Of a DNA stretch of 64,000 bases, positions 33,028 to 41,313 are shown in pieces. The translations under genes were made by a program, and so were the position numbers. This DNA comes from Austwickia chelonae (lineage in GTDB: Bacteria; Actinomycetota; Actinomycetes; Actinomycetales; Dermatophilaceae), in contig NZ_CP031447.1 in the NCBI RefSeq assembly GCF_003391095.1, positions 2,914,001 to 2,978,000 on the forward strand, read 5' to 3'. Position 1 is the stretch's first letter. Each line of letters begins with the position of its first letter. The notes below the pieces were generated by a model. That model ran no database searches, was not told where the DNA came from, and worked only from the letters and a program-made list of their open reading frames with translations.

Positions 33028-33986
33028 CAGCGCTCCTGCCCAGCAAGGCCACAAATCATTTTTATGACTCGATTTCCTTGTCCGGAAAGCAGGTCCGTCC
33101 TGGCGACAGCCCGTACACCTGCCGTCCTTAACTTTGATTCCCCAGCATGTGAACGGGAGTTCCCTTGCGCCTCGGGAAGATCTTCTCCACCCAGCCAAAG
33201 CGCTTTACGTCACCTTGACTCTTCTGAGGAGTTCTTGACTGGACGGGCGTACGGGTCCCGTCGGAGGATGGAGTCACGGCAAGGGCACGACGCCGTGAAC
33301 CACCTCGGGAAGAGCACGCGAGAGCGCATCTCTTCCCCTGCACGACGGCGGGCGAAGATCCAGTGGAGCTCATGGGGATGAGTTCCACGAAAGGATACCC
33401 AGCCCGTCGGGGAGCTCTTGGAATCCAAGCTCGGGAAAGCTGGCCAAGAGGAACGGGGAACTGGGGAGTATCGACGATGCATCGGGGAATGCACATGTCG
33501 ATACAACACTGGGGAAAATAATGGGGAAAGCATCTGGGGAGATGCCTTAAACGCGAAAGCGCGGCCTATCGGATGGGGATCCGAAAAAAGGCCGCGCTTT
33601 CGCGTTTTTAAAACCTTTTATGCCATTTTTACGCCACCCAGAGCCACTGAGACGCTGGCGATCTGCCACCCGAGCCATAGCCAGCGCCCAGGCTTCGACA
33701 GCACGCAAACTTGTCGACAACAGTCAGTCATATTTCCAGAAAAAAGCGGCATTCAACCGTCAATTTGTCACAGCCACAGATGCCTCCAGGAAATCCGCAA
33801 AAGAATTTGCACATCGCCCTTCGGATGGCGCAGACTTAAGAGCGAAGGGAGCGCGCCGGAACACGGAGCAACGCCTCAGAAGCCCGACAGGGCATCACTC
33901 GACTCGCCGATGGGGATCGACGAGGACAGAGGAGGCAGCCTGCGGCGCAGCTCCCCAGGGGAAAAGTTTTCACATGGGGGAAAATC
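33028..33986 (+). other. gene-poor region with GGGGAA repeats, hairpin and orphan terminator
   Basis: No convincing coding sequence in ~960 bases; short frames here are not supported by codon bias or start signals. The block 33455-33541 holds six GGGGA(A/G) motifs at irregular spacing (33455, 33463, 33484, 33511, 33523, 33536). Inside it, TATCGAC / GTCGATA (33469-33475 and 33497-33503) form a perfect inverted repeat. The block runs into the strong terminator at 33549-33607. After it comes ~380 bases of lower GC leading to the adhesin gene. A short non-coding RNA or long leader is possible. Confidence 0.5.
33549..33607 (+). terminator. strong intrinsic terminator with no gene immediately upstream
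   Basis: A 19-bp perfect inverted repeat (33549-33567 and 33589-33607; arms begin AAACGCGAAAGCG) is followed on the plus strand by a T-run continuing through 33609. The nearest plus-strand gene ends at 33027, 520 bases upstream. Confidence 0.9.
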
Positions 33987-35678
33987 ATGGTCTTCTCGAC
34001 CGCTGCTCAGAAATATGTCCGCACCTTTGCCGCTGCCAGCACACTCGCCCTGGCCGTCACCGGCCTCGGGTTCGGGACGCAGAACGCCCACGCCGCCACG
34101 CCTGAGGGCACGCTGACCGGCGACAGCTACACCGACAAGGCCTACGACATGACCTTGGGTTGGCTGCCCACCAGCCTGATGACCCTGACGCCCGACGCGG
34201 GTGGCACCGTCGCCGTGTACTGCATCGAGCGCGACACACCGACCTACCCCGACGGCACGATCCGTTACGCGGCCCACGGCTGGGACACCTACGAGCGCAA
34301 CGCCAACTGGAGTGCGGTCTCCGGCAAGGTCGCCTGGATCCTGACCCACTCCTTCCCGCGCGTCGACACCGCCACCGTGCTCAAGGCCTCCGGTTACCAG
34401 GGCACCGCCGACACCTCTCGGGTCGTCGCCGCCACCCAGGCCGCCATCTGGCACTACACGCAGGGCTTCGAGCCCGGCCAGAAGGTGGGTGCCCCCAACC
34501 AGTTCGGCACCAACAGCTACAGCGCCGACAGCGGCATCAGCGACGAAGCAGCCTTGTCCGTCTACCGCTACCTCGTCGGCAACGCCAGCGAGGCCGCGGC
34601 ACCTACGCTCTCCGTCTCGATGACGCCCGACAACCCTGCCCGTGGCGCCGAAGGGCTCTTCGCACCGGTCACCCTGAAGACCACCAATGCGGCCACGGTC
34701 AATGCGACTCTCCCGGAGGGGTCCGCCGTGTCGATCGACGGAAAGCCCGCCACCCTGCCTGCCCAGGTCTCCCAGGGCGAGCACACCATCGAGGTCACCG
34801 TGCCCGCCGATGCGGCCACTGGCACCGGAACGCTGACCGCCACCTCCACCGGTGAGGCGGCTCCGGTCGGCACCATCTGGCAGAGCACCAGTGGCAACTA
34901 CCAGTCGCTGATCACCGCCTCCTCGAAGAGCACCACCGCGCAGGCGTCCACCACCTTGTCCTGGACGAAGGCTCCGGCACCGGTCGTCGAGACCCCGAAG
35001 GCCGAAGAGCCCGCGCCGGTCGTGGAGACCACCACCGACGCTCCGGCCCCCGTCGAGGAGCCTAAGGTCGCAGAACCGACCGCGGCCGAAAGCCCCGCAC
35101 CCGTTGCGGAGACCCCGAAGGCCGAGGAGCCCAAGGTCGAGGTGCCTGTCGTGAGCCAGCCCACCCCGGCACCGACCGCCGCCACGCCGCAGGTCGAGAC
35201 CCCGGAGATCGTCCGGGACGAGACCCCTGCGCCGGTGAGCACGGCTCCGGTCGAGCAGCCGAAGGTCGAGACCCCCGCACCGGTCGCCACCACCCCGGTA
35301 CCCACCGTGCCCACGGTGGAGGAGACCCCGAAGACCGAGGAGACCCCGAAGGTCGAGCAGCCGAAGGTCGAGACCCCGGCACCGGTCGCCGTCACCCCGG
35401 CCCCGAGCAGCACCACAGCGCCTGCGGCGGAGAACCCGGCGGCTTTCCCCGCATCGCCGAGCCTCGCCTCGTCCGCGAATGCTTTGTCCGCGCCGAAGCC
35501 GATGGCACCTCAGCAGGCGCGTACCGCACCCCTGGCCAAGGCTGCGGCTCCGACCGCGGCTCCGGCTCGCACCCTGCCGTGGACCGGTTCTCATGACATG
35601 GCCCTGGCCCTGATCGGCATCTCGCTGGTCGGTGCCGGCATCGGCGCCCTGGCCTACGCCCGTCGCGGCCGCGCCTGA
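33987..35678 (+). CDS. LPXTG-anchored thioester-domain surface adhesin
   Basis: A 563-residue cell-wall protein. A signal peptide (residues 1-36, ending NAHA) leads into a thioester domain: Cys79 in AVYCIERD and Gln151 in AATQAAIWHY are positioned to form the internal thioester bond used for covalent host attachment. A beta-sandwich-like region (~195-320) follows, then ~145 residues of Pro/Glu/Thr/Val repeats (PKAEEP, PKVETPAPV) acting as a stalk. The C-terminus has LPWTG (residue 530), a hydrophobic helix and the tail ARRGRA for sortase anchoring. No sortase gene is in the window. GGGGGAAAA precedes ATG 33987. Confidence 0.92.
   Translation: MVFSTAAQKYVRTFAAASTLALAVTGLGFGTQNAHAATPEGTLTGDSYTDKAYDMTLGWLPTSLMTLTPDAGGTVAVYCIERDTPTYPDGTIRYAAHGWDTYERNANWSAVSGKVAWILTHSFPRVDTATVLKASGYQGTADTSRVVAATQAAIWHYTQGFEPGQKVGAPNQFGTNSYSADSGISDEAALSVYRYLVGNASEAAAPTLSVSMTPDNPARGAEGLFAPVTLKTTNAATVNATLPEGSAVSIDGKPATLPAQVSQGEHTIEVTVPADAATGTGTLTATSTGEAAPVGTIWQSTSGNYQSLITASSKSTTAQASTTLSWTKAPAPVVETPKAEEPAPVVETTTDAPAPVEEPKVAEPTAAESPAPVAETPKAEEPKVEVPVVSQPTPAPTAATPQVETPEIVRDETPAPVSTAPVEQPKVETPAPVATTPVPTVPTVEETPKTEETPKVEQPKVETPAPVAVTPAPSSTTAPAAENPAAFPASPSLASSANALSAPKPMAPQQARTAPLAKAAAPTAAPARTLPWTGSHDMALALIGISLVGAGIGALAYARRGRA
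34970..35400 (+). repeat. Pro/Glu-rich coding repeats in the adhesin stalk
   Basis: Irregular repeats of GAGACCCCGAAG and CCGAAGGTCGAG-type units encode ETPK and PKVE motifs. Such tracts are prone to length change by slippage. Confidence 0.7.
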
Positions 35679-35694
35679 TTTCCCCCCAGAAAAA

Positions 35695-35729
35695 GCGGTG
35701 CCCATCCGGAACCCCCGGGTGGGCACCGC
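35695..35729. terminator. intrinsic terminator after the adhesin gene
   Basis: GCGGTGCCCA / TGGGCACCGC form a perfect 10-bp stem with extra CCGG pairing inside; AAAAA precedes the stem. It lies 17 bp past the adhesin stop. Confidence 0.85.
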
Positions 35730-35818
35730 GCTGTTCTCCCTGCGGTTCCACGCCTGCGACGACGGCTACAGGCACGTCACGGCCCGTCCCATCGACCCGG
35801 GGCAATTAAAGTGCAGGG

Positions 35819-36670
35819 ATGGACCTCACCTACCGCCTCATCAACGTGTTCGCCGCGAGCCAGGATCCGTTCTCCGGAAATGCCGTCGTCGTCGTGGAGA
35901 ACGGCGCCGATGTCAGCGACGAGAACATGCACGCCATCGCTCGTCAGATGAACCTCGAGACCGTCTTCGTGAAGTCCGTCTCCGAGGAGGGCGCCGAGAT
36001 CCGGTTCTTCTCGCCCGAAGGACGCGGACGTTTCGCCGGCAGCGCCTCCATCGGCACCGCGCACGTCGTCGACCAGATGCTGGGCGCGCCCCGCAGGCAG
36101 CTCGTTCTCAGCGCCGGTTCCGACTGCGAGCCCACCACCATCGCCCCGTACGGCCTGGACAACTGGCGGGTGCAGGCCCGTCAGGCCAAGAGTCGCAAGC
36201 TGAACTCCAGCCCGCAGATCCTCGCCTCCCTCGTGGGGCTGCCCACCACGGCGATCAGCGACGAGGTCATGGTCATCGACTCCGGCCGGTCCGGCGTCGT
36301 CCTCCCGGTGAACAGCAGCGACGACGTGGCGAAGACCAACCTCGACGCCCGGATGCTGCACAGCTACGCGATGCTGCTCAACACCGAACCCCAGGTGTAC
36401 GTGTGGGCGCGCAAGGACGCGAACACGATCTCCTCACGTATGTTCTACGGCCCTGGCGGCGGTGTCCTCGAGGTTGCTGCCACCGGTTCCGGTGCGGCGA
36501 ACCTCGGCCACTGGCTGGCTGCCCACGGGGAGAGCGGTTCCTGGCGGGTCTACCAGGGTGCGGCCGTCGGTCGCCCCTCCGTCCTGGACCTCGACGTCCA
36601 CGAGGACCACACCGTCTTCGTCGGCGGGCATGTCAACCAGATTGCCTCCGGGGTGCTCAGCACCGACTGA
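35819..36670 (+). CDS. PhzF-family isomerase/epimerase-like protein
   Basis: A 283-residue protein with the diaminopimelate-epimerase-like double fold of PhzF/YHI9 proteins. The start has NVFAASQDPFSGNAVVVV, followed by IARQMNLETVFV (family motif with the catalytic Glu), RFFSPEGRGRFAGSASIGTA and a C-terminal VAATGSGAANLGHWL. The usual substrate loop ETPFAGHAT is replaced by RGRFAGSAS, so activity may differ. PhzF itself acts in phenazine synthesis, but most homologues are uncharacterised and no phenazine genes are present. It has terminators on both sides and appears monocistronic. Confidence 0.88.
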   Translation: MDLTYRLINVFAASQDPFSGNAVVVVENGADVSDENMHAIARQMNLETVFVKSVSEEGAEIRFFSPEGRGRFAGSASIGTAHVVDQMLGAPRRQLVLSAGSDCEPTTIAPYGLDNWRVQARQAKSRKLNSSPQILASLVGLPTTAISDEVMVIDSGRSGVVLPVNSSDDVAKTNLDARMLHSYAMLLNTEPQVYVWARKDANTISSRMFYGPGGGVLEVAATGSGAANLGHWLAAHGESGSWRVYQGAAVGRPSVLDLDVHEDHTVFVGGHVNQIASGVLSTD

Positions 36671-36707
36671 GTTCGTCGAACGAGCCACCGGGCCAGAAGG
36701 CCCTTGT

Positions 36708-36742
36708 ATCCGGCACACGAGCGAACCCGCCGTGTGCCGGAT
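36708..36742 (+). terminator. intrinsic terminator after the PhzF gene
   Basis: ATCCGGCACAC / GTGTGCCGGAT, an 11-bp perfect stem, is followed by TCTTTTCT. Confidence 0.9.
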
Positions 36743-37380
36743 TCTTTTCTCTGCCTGAGGCTTCTCCGGGAACCGAGCCGTCGGTGTTCGAGGCCTCACG
36801 ATCGGCGTGGGAGCAGCCCTCGGGCTGCGTTCCGCCCTACCCTGACAATAATGTTCTTATTTTTAGAGATTGTCTCACTTTAATAAATTTGTCTTTTTTG
36901 TGACTTGGTGAATATATTCCACAGAATTATCATCGCCGAAGACGGAGGCTCTTTTCATATTTAATGCATCCTTGTCGACGCCGAGTTTTCTCCCGTTTTG
37001 CTTGCTATAGTCGTTTCTGAAGCAGGTCAATGGCGTGAATATTGCCTCACTTCCGCGATGGCAGCGACCGAACAGCTGACAGGCTCCACCCACTTGTCAA
37101 CCAAGGAAATGGCTCTCGTCGCAAAAAACTTCCTCGGAACAATCGCATGCAGAATTTGACTGCGCATCCCTTGTTTTTCGACACTCGGGAAAATATAAGA
37201 GCACGAAGCGAGCGCACGGATCGAGCAGCCCACCTCTGAAGCGATATCAACTTTGTCAACGGTGGAGGCGGATCCGAATTCAGCTGGTGGCAGCCAGGAG
37301 ATCCACTGCAGAGAACGTCTCTTGGCAGAACAATGACAGGCTCAGCCCTTGGGCCGGCGCATCATCGTTAAAGGATTCCC
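36743..37380. other. AT-rich island before the ABC exporter
   Basis: About 640 bases with markedly lower GC than the rest, lowest around 36850-37020 (roughly 40% by eye). No recognised gene. It contains short frames on both strands, including a 33-codon plus-strand frame at 37058-37159 and a 72-codon minus-strand frame at 36875-37093. The base composition suggests acquired DNA. No flanking repeats or integrase were found. Confidence 0.7.
36875..37093 (-). CDS. doubtful 72-residue frame in the AT-rich island
   Basis: The frame encodes a Lys/Asn/Asp-rich C-terminus (NDYSKQNGRKLGVDKDALN, then FGDDNSVEYIHQVTKK) unlike surrounding genes. No ribosome binding site is evident and no homology is recognised. 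It may be the end of a decayed foreign gene, since neighbouring frames in the same direction (37027-37259) look like fragments. Confidence 0.2.
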   Translation of the reverse strand: MGGACQLFGRCHRGSEAIFTPLTCFRNDYSKQNGRKLGVDKDALNMKRASVFGDDNSVEYIHQVTKKTNLLK

Positions 37381-38046
37381 GTGATCACTATTCGAAACCT
37401 GTCGAAGTCCTATCCTTCCGGGACAGGGCCGGTACCGGTGCTCTCCGAGGTCGATCTGTCCGTCGACCCAGGAGAGCTCGTCGCACTCATGGGCCCCAGC
37501 GGCTCGGGGAAAAGCACCTTGATCAAGATCTGTGCCGGGCTCGTCCTCGGCGACACCGGCGACATCGACATCGCCGGTCAGACGTTGACTCGCCTTTCAG
37601 CACGACGACGAGCGCATCTGCGACTCGAACACGTCGGTGTCGTCTTCCAGGACCACAACCTCCTCCCTGAGCTCTCTGCCGTCGAGAATGTCGCCCTTCC
37701 CCTGCGCGCGCTCGGCACCGCCCGCCGCACGGCCCTTGACGAAGCCCAGGACGCATTGCTCGCCTTCGGGTTGGACCATCTGGCCGCCCGACGTCCCACC
37801 GACATCTCCGGCGGTGAGCAACAACGGGTCGGCATTGCTCGTGCCCTCGTCGGCGATAAAAAAATTCTCCTGGCCGACGAACCCACCGGCTCACTCGACC
37901 GGCAGGCCAGCCACGACGTCTTCGCGATGCTCCGCGCCGCAGCCGACGGCGGCGCCGCCGTCCTGATCGCCAGCCACGACCACGCCGTGACGGACTGGGC
38001 CGACACCGTCATCACCATCGAAGACGGAACGTTGGTGACCGAATGA
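37381..38046 (+). CDS. ABC transporter ATPase, MacB/LolD type
   Basis: A 221-residue nucleotide-binding protein. Walker A GPSGSGKSTL, Q-loop VVFQDHNLLPEL, signature ISGGEQQRVGIARAL (Ile in place of Leu), Walker B ILLADEPTGSLD and the switch His in IASHDHAV are all present. GTG 37381 has AAAGGA upstream. The stop overlaps the start of the permease gene (ATGA at 38043-38046). MacB/LolD-type ATPases work with FtsX-like permeases in mechanotransmission: export of peptides, bacteriocin immunity or envelope functions, not ordinary import. Confidence 0.92.
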   Translation: MITIRNLSKSYPSGTGPVPVLSEVDLSVDPGELVALMGPSGSGKSTLIKICAGLVLGDTGDIDIAGQTLTRLSARRRAHLRLEHVGVVFQDHNLLPELSAVENVALPLRALGTARRTALDEAQDALLAFGLDHLAARRPTDISGGEQQRVGIARALVGDKKILLADEPTGSLDRQASHDVFAMLRAAADGGAAVLIASHDHAVTDWADTVITIEDGTLVTE

Positions 38047-40559
38047 CCGTCGCGGACGAAGCACGAACACACCGGGCTGTCCTCAGCTGGAGCGTCGAAC
38101 ACGCCGCCCGACGGCGCCTCACCGGGTGGGCCACCTGGTCGGCCTGGGGAGCCCTCTTCCTGGCCTGCGCTGCCATCGCCGCGATGCTGCACCTCTCCGC
38201 AGCGACCCGCCTCTCCCCAGCCCAACAGAACCTCAAAGCACTCGGCAGCTACGAACGCTCCGCCACCATCAGCATCGGAACCTGCGACAGCAGCCGCTGC
38301 CCGATCGCCGCGGCCATGACCGAGGCTGTTCAGCACAGCGGCGGACGCAGCCCCTTGGTCACCCTGCACTCCGGCACGATCCGCACCGACATCCCCGGCA
38401 TCGGCGCGGTCACCCCTCTCGAAGCACACTGGGCACAGGCCCCCTTACCGGAGCGGTACCGGCTCGTCTCCGGGCGCTGGCCCACCGCCACCGGGGAGGC
38501 TGCGCTCCCCAATGTGCTGGCCGGAGCCCTCCCCGACAACGGGAAACTCCCCGTCTACGGCGGTGCCGACATCTACACCGTCGTCGGCACCATCGAGGAC
38601 GTCTACGCCCGCGACGCCCGCGATCTGTTCGTCGCCCCCGGCACCATCGACCGGACCCTCGGCGCGCTCCAGAAACAAGGAAACCGGTTCTCCCGTCCCG
38701 AGATCATCGCCACCGTCCACTACCACGGCGGCGACGCCGCTGCCCTCCACGACGCCCTCGCCGACCGGATCAACCGCATGACCGGCATCGACCGCGGGTC
38801 GCTCCGCTCAAACCTCGAAGAACAACAGGTCCAAGCCCGCCCGACCCACGTCGACTGGGCGCAGAAAGCCGAACGCTTCTCCCTGCTGACCGAATGGATA
38901 CCGCTGATCGGGATCCCCCTGCTCGCGGGTTTCACCGCGAACCTGATCACGCTAGGACGTGACCGACGCGGCAACCAGATACTCGCCGCGCTGGGCGCGC
39001 CCACCACCATGGTCGTTCTCGTCGGAAGCGCGATCTCCCTGGCCGCCACCGCACTGATCACCGCACTCGGTGCTCTCGTCGGCGACCGAATCGGCATCCT
39101 CCTCCGGCCAGTGGTCGAGGCCACCGCCAACCAGCCCCTGAGCCCACCACTCCCGCCGGGTTTCCTGATCCTGATCATCACCTCGGCCGGGCTGACCGGA
39201 GTCGTCGGACGAGTCATCGCCGACCTGCACGGGCTCTGGCGGCTCTCCGGGCACCGCCTGCGCCTACCCTCCGGACGGTTCTGGGCCAGGCTGTTCACCG
39301 GCCTGCAATATGTCACCTTGATCGCCGGCTCGGCCTGGCTCTTCTCCGCGATCACCCGCGGCGCCCCGGCCACCACCCGAGAGACCGAACAGCGCGTTCT
39401 GACCGTCTGTCTCCTCCTGTCCATCGTGACCGGCATGCTGCTGTCCTGGCTCCAGGACAGCAAAGGAGTACTCCCCCTCCCGCTGAACCTGGCCCTACGG
39501 CGGCTGCACCGTACCCCCGCCCTCACCGCGGCCACCGTCACCGTCACCATGCTGTGCACCTCGATGCCGATCTCCTTGGGCATCTCCCGAGCCACCAGCG
39601 AGTACTACATCGCGCTGACCCAGGTCTCCTCGGTGGCCCCCGGACAGGTCACCCTGGGGTACGCCCATGTCTACCGACAAGGCGTTCCGCCGCGGGTGCG
39701 AGCCGACTTCGAGAAATACACCGGGCTGGGAGCACCGGTATCCGTCTACGGCGCACGGGTCAGTTCAGGGAAGATGCAGGGGCTTCCCCTGGTCGTCGAC
39801 AGCGCCCACGACGTCGAACGACTCGTCGGCCACCCCCTCACCCCCGCACAGTCCGCAGCGTTCACCCGCGGCGAGATCCTGGTCTTCGACTCCCCGAAGA
39901 ACGAGATCAAAGAAGATGAAATCCTTCAGATGGAGAAAAACTCAGAGGAAAAACCCACCCCGACACGAGCCACCTTGATCGGCGACATCCCCGAGGCCTA
40001 CTCCCACGAATATCTTGGCGTCGCCTCCGCCGAACAGGCTCGACGAGACCGCTGGCACTTGGACACCCGCTACTGGGTGTACACCGATGTCGGCGCAGCC
40101 CAGAATGCCGCCGCACTCAAAGCACCCCACGAACAACGATTCGACCCTCTCTTCGTCCATGTCCACACCACACCGAAAACCGTCCCGATACCGCCCTCGG
40201 TCAAACTGGCCGGAAAAGTCCTCGGCGGGCTCCTGGCCGCGCTCACCCTGGCACTGACCATCGGACATGTCACGGCCTTCCGCCCCTACCGACGCAGTCT
40301 GCAGGCCATCGGTGTCCGCACCCGGCTGCTCACCGTCACCGTGGCCGCCGCCGTCCTCGTCGCCGTCGCCGTGCCCATCACCATCGGCCACACCGTCGCC
40401 GCCCACGTCACGCAGTTCATCCTGTCGAGCAATATCGAAGACCCCCGCGGGGCCCTGGTGCCCTGGGAGGACGTCCAGCACTCCCTCGCGCTCTGCCTCG
40501 GGCTCGTCCTGGCCAGCCTGATCATCGGGCTTCTCGTCGACCTCCTCCGCAAAGAATGA
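38043..40559 (+). CDS. FtsX-like ABC transporter permease
   Basis: An 838-residue permease paired with the ATPase by an ATGA overlap. A first transmembrane segment (WGALFLACAAIAAML) near residue 40 is followed by a large external domain of ~200 residues containing DSSRCPIAAA (two Cys), then TM helices around residues 290-390 (FtsX core), further helices at ~420-510 (a second set), another external domain, and a final FtsX-like set near the C-terminus. The two-core layout is typical of Gram-positive BceB/MacB-like exporters. The substrate is unknown; the upstream AT-rich island could encode it. Confidence 0.85.
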   Translation: MTVADEARTHRAVLSWSVEHAARRRLTGWATWSAWGALFLACAAIAAMLHLSAATRLSPAQQNLKALGSYERSATISIGTCDSSRCPIAAAMTEAVQHSGGRSPLVTLHSGTIRTDIPGIGAVTPLEAHWAQAPLPERYRLVSGRWPTATGEAALPNVLAGALPDNGKLPVYGGADIYTVVGTIEDVYARDARDLFVAPGTIDRTLGALQKQGNRFSRPEIIATVHYHGGDAAALHDALADRINRMTGIDRGSLRSNLEEQQVQARPTHVDWAQKAERFSLLTEWIPLIGIPLLAGFTANLITLGRDRRGNQILAALGAPTTMVVLVGSAISLAATALITALGALVGDRIGILLRPVVEATANQPLSPPLPPGFLILIITSAGLTGVVGRVIADLHGLWRLSGHRLRLPSGRFWARLFTGLQYVTLIAGSAWLFSAITRGAPATTRETEQRVLTVCLLLSIVTGMLLSWLQDSKGVLPLPLNLALRRLHRTPALTAATVTVTMLCTSMPISLGISRATSEYYIALTQVSSVAPGQVTLGYAHVYRQGVPPRVRADFEKYTGLGAPVSVYGARVSSGKMQGLPLVVDSAHDVERLVGHPLTPAQSAAFTRGEILVFDSPKNEIKEDEILQMEKNSEEKPTPTRATLIGDIPEAYSHEYLGVASAEQARRDRWHLDTRYWVYTDVGAAQNAAALKAPHEQRFDPLFVHVHTTPKTVPIPPSVKLAGKVLGGLLAALTLALTIGHVTAFRPYRRSLQAIGVRTRLLTVTVAAAVLVAVAVPITIGHTVAAHVTQFILSSNIEDPRGALVPWEDVQHSLALCLGLVLASLIIGLLVDLLRKE

Positions 40560-40593
40560 CCGGCTCAGCCGAGCCCCCGCCCCGGCAGCCCCC

Positions 40594-41313
40594 TCACCAG
40601 AGCAGCCCCGGCCCCACCGGTGCCAGGGCCAAGGCCACGGCGATCACCATCAGAACGCTGTCGGCCGTCGTCCACGGCGCCGGTTCGGCCCAGGTGCGGG
40701 GGCGGCCGGTCACGACCGGTGCGGAATATCCACGAGCCTCCATGGCGACGGTCATCCGGCCGGCTTTGCGGATGGCCTCGACGAAGAGGGTGAAGACGAG
40801 AGCGACATAGTGGCGGGTGCGGGCGGTGAGACTGCGCCCGGGGGCCAGCCCTCGGACGCGGCGTACTCGCTCGGCATCGGCCCATTCGGTGCCCAGGTCG
40901 TCGAAACGTTGCAGCGCGGCGACACAGGCCAGGACGGGACGGGACGGCATCCGGAGGCGTTGGCCGAGATGGTCACCGACCGTGAACGGGTCCAGGTAGG
41001 AGGCGAAGACGATACCGGGAACGACGAAATAGGCGACCCTGAGCCCGGCGACCACCGCCGGAGCGAGAGCGTGCTCCGCGGAGAGCAACCAGTTCGACCA
41101 GATGATGGAGGCCACGGCCAACACCGCGGGGAACAGCCGCCACAACGGGAACCCGGTCCGGCCGACGAGCACGACCACGGTCACGGCACACAGTCCGGCA
41201 CAGGCGGCGGCTTCGTGGAGGCCGTCCAGGAAAGGCACCCCGGAGATCAGGACGAAGGAGGCCCCCACCAAGGAGAGCGGGCCGCACCGGGCGAGCAGAC
41301 CCCACGGGTTCAC
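40594..41313 (-). CDS. ykoC: ECF transporter T component (YkoC-like)
   Basis: A 239-residue CbiQ/EcfT-type membrane subunit that couples the ATPases to the substrate-binding protein. About five hydrophobic segments are visible. The conserved coupling-helix Arg motifs appear as RRVRGLA and MEARGYS (Ala-Arg-Gly). GTG 41313 is used, because it overlaps the ATPase stop (GTGA), implying translational coupling; an upstream extension would run inside the ATPase gene. Last gene of the S-A-T operon, convergent with the FtsX permease. Confidence 0.88.
   Translation of the reverse strand: MNPWGLLARCGPLSLVGASFVLISGVPFLDGLHEAAACAGLCAVTVVVLVGRTGFPLWRLFPAVLAVASIIWSNWLLSAEHALAPAVVAGLRVAYFVVPGIVFASYLDPFTVGDHLGQRLRMPSRPVLACVAALQRFDDLGTEWADAERVRRVRGLAPGRSLTARTRHYVALVFTLFVEAIRKAGRMTVAMEARGYSAPVVTGRPRTWAEPAPWTTADSVLMVIAVALALAPVGPGLLW

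Noticed and set aside
33128-33496. A 122-codon minus-strand frame in the gene-poor region
   Set aside because: No ribosome binding site, atypical composition and no recognisable domain; the region is better explained as non-coding.
33455-33541. CRISPR array suggested by repeated GGGGAA motifs
   Set aside because: Motifs are only 5-6 bases and spacing is irregular (8-27 bases); no direct repeat of CRISPR length and no cas genes.
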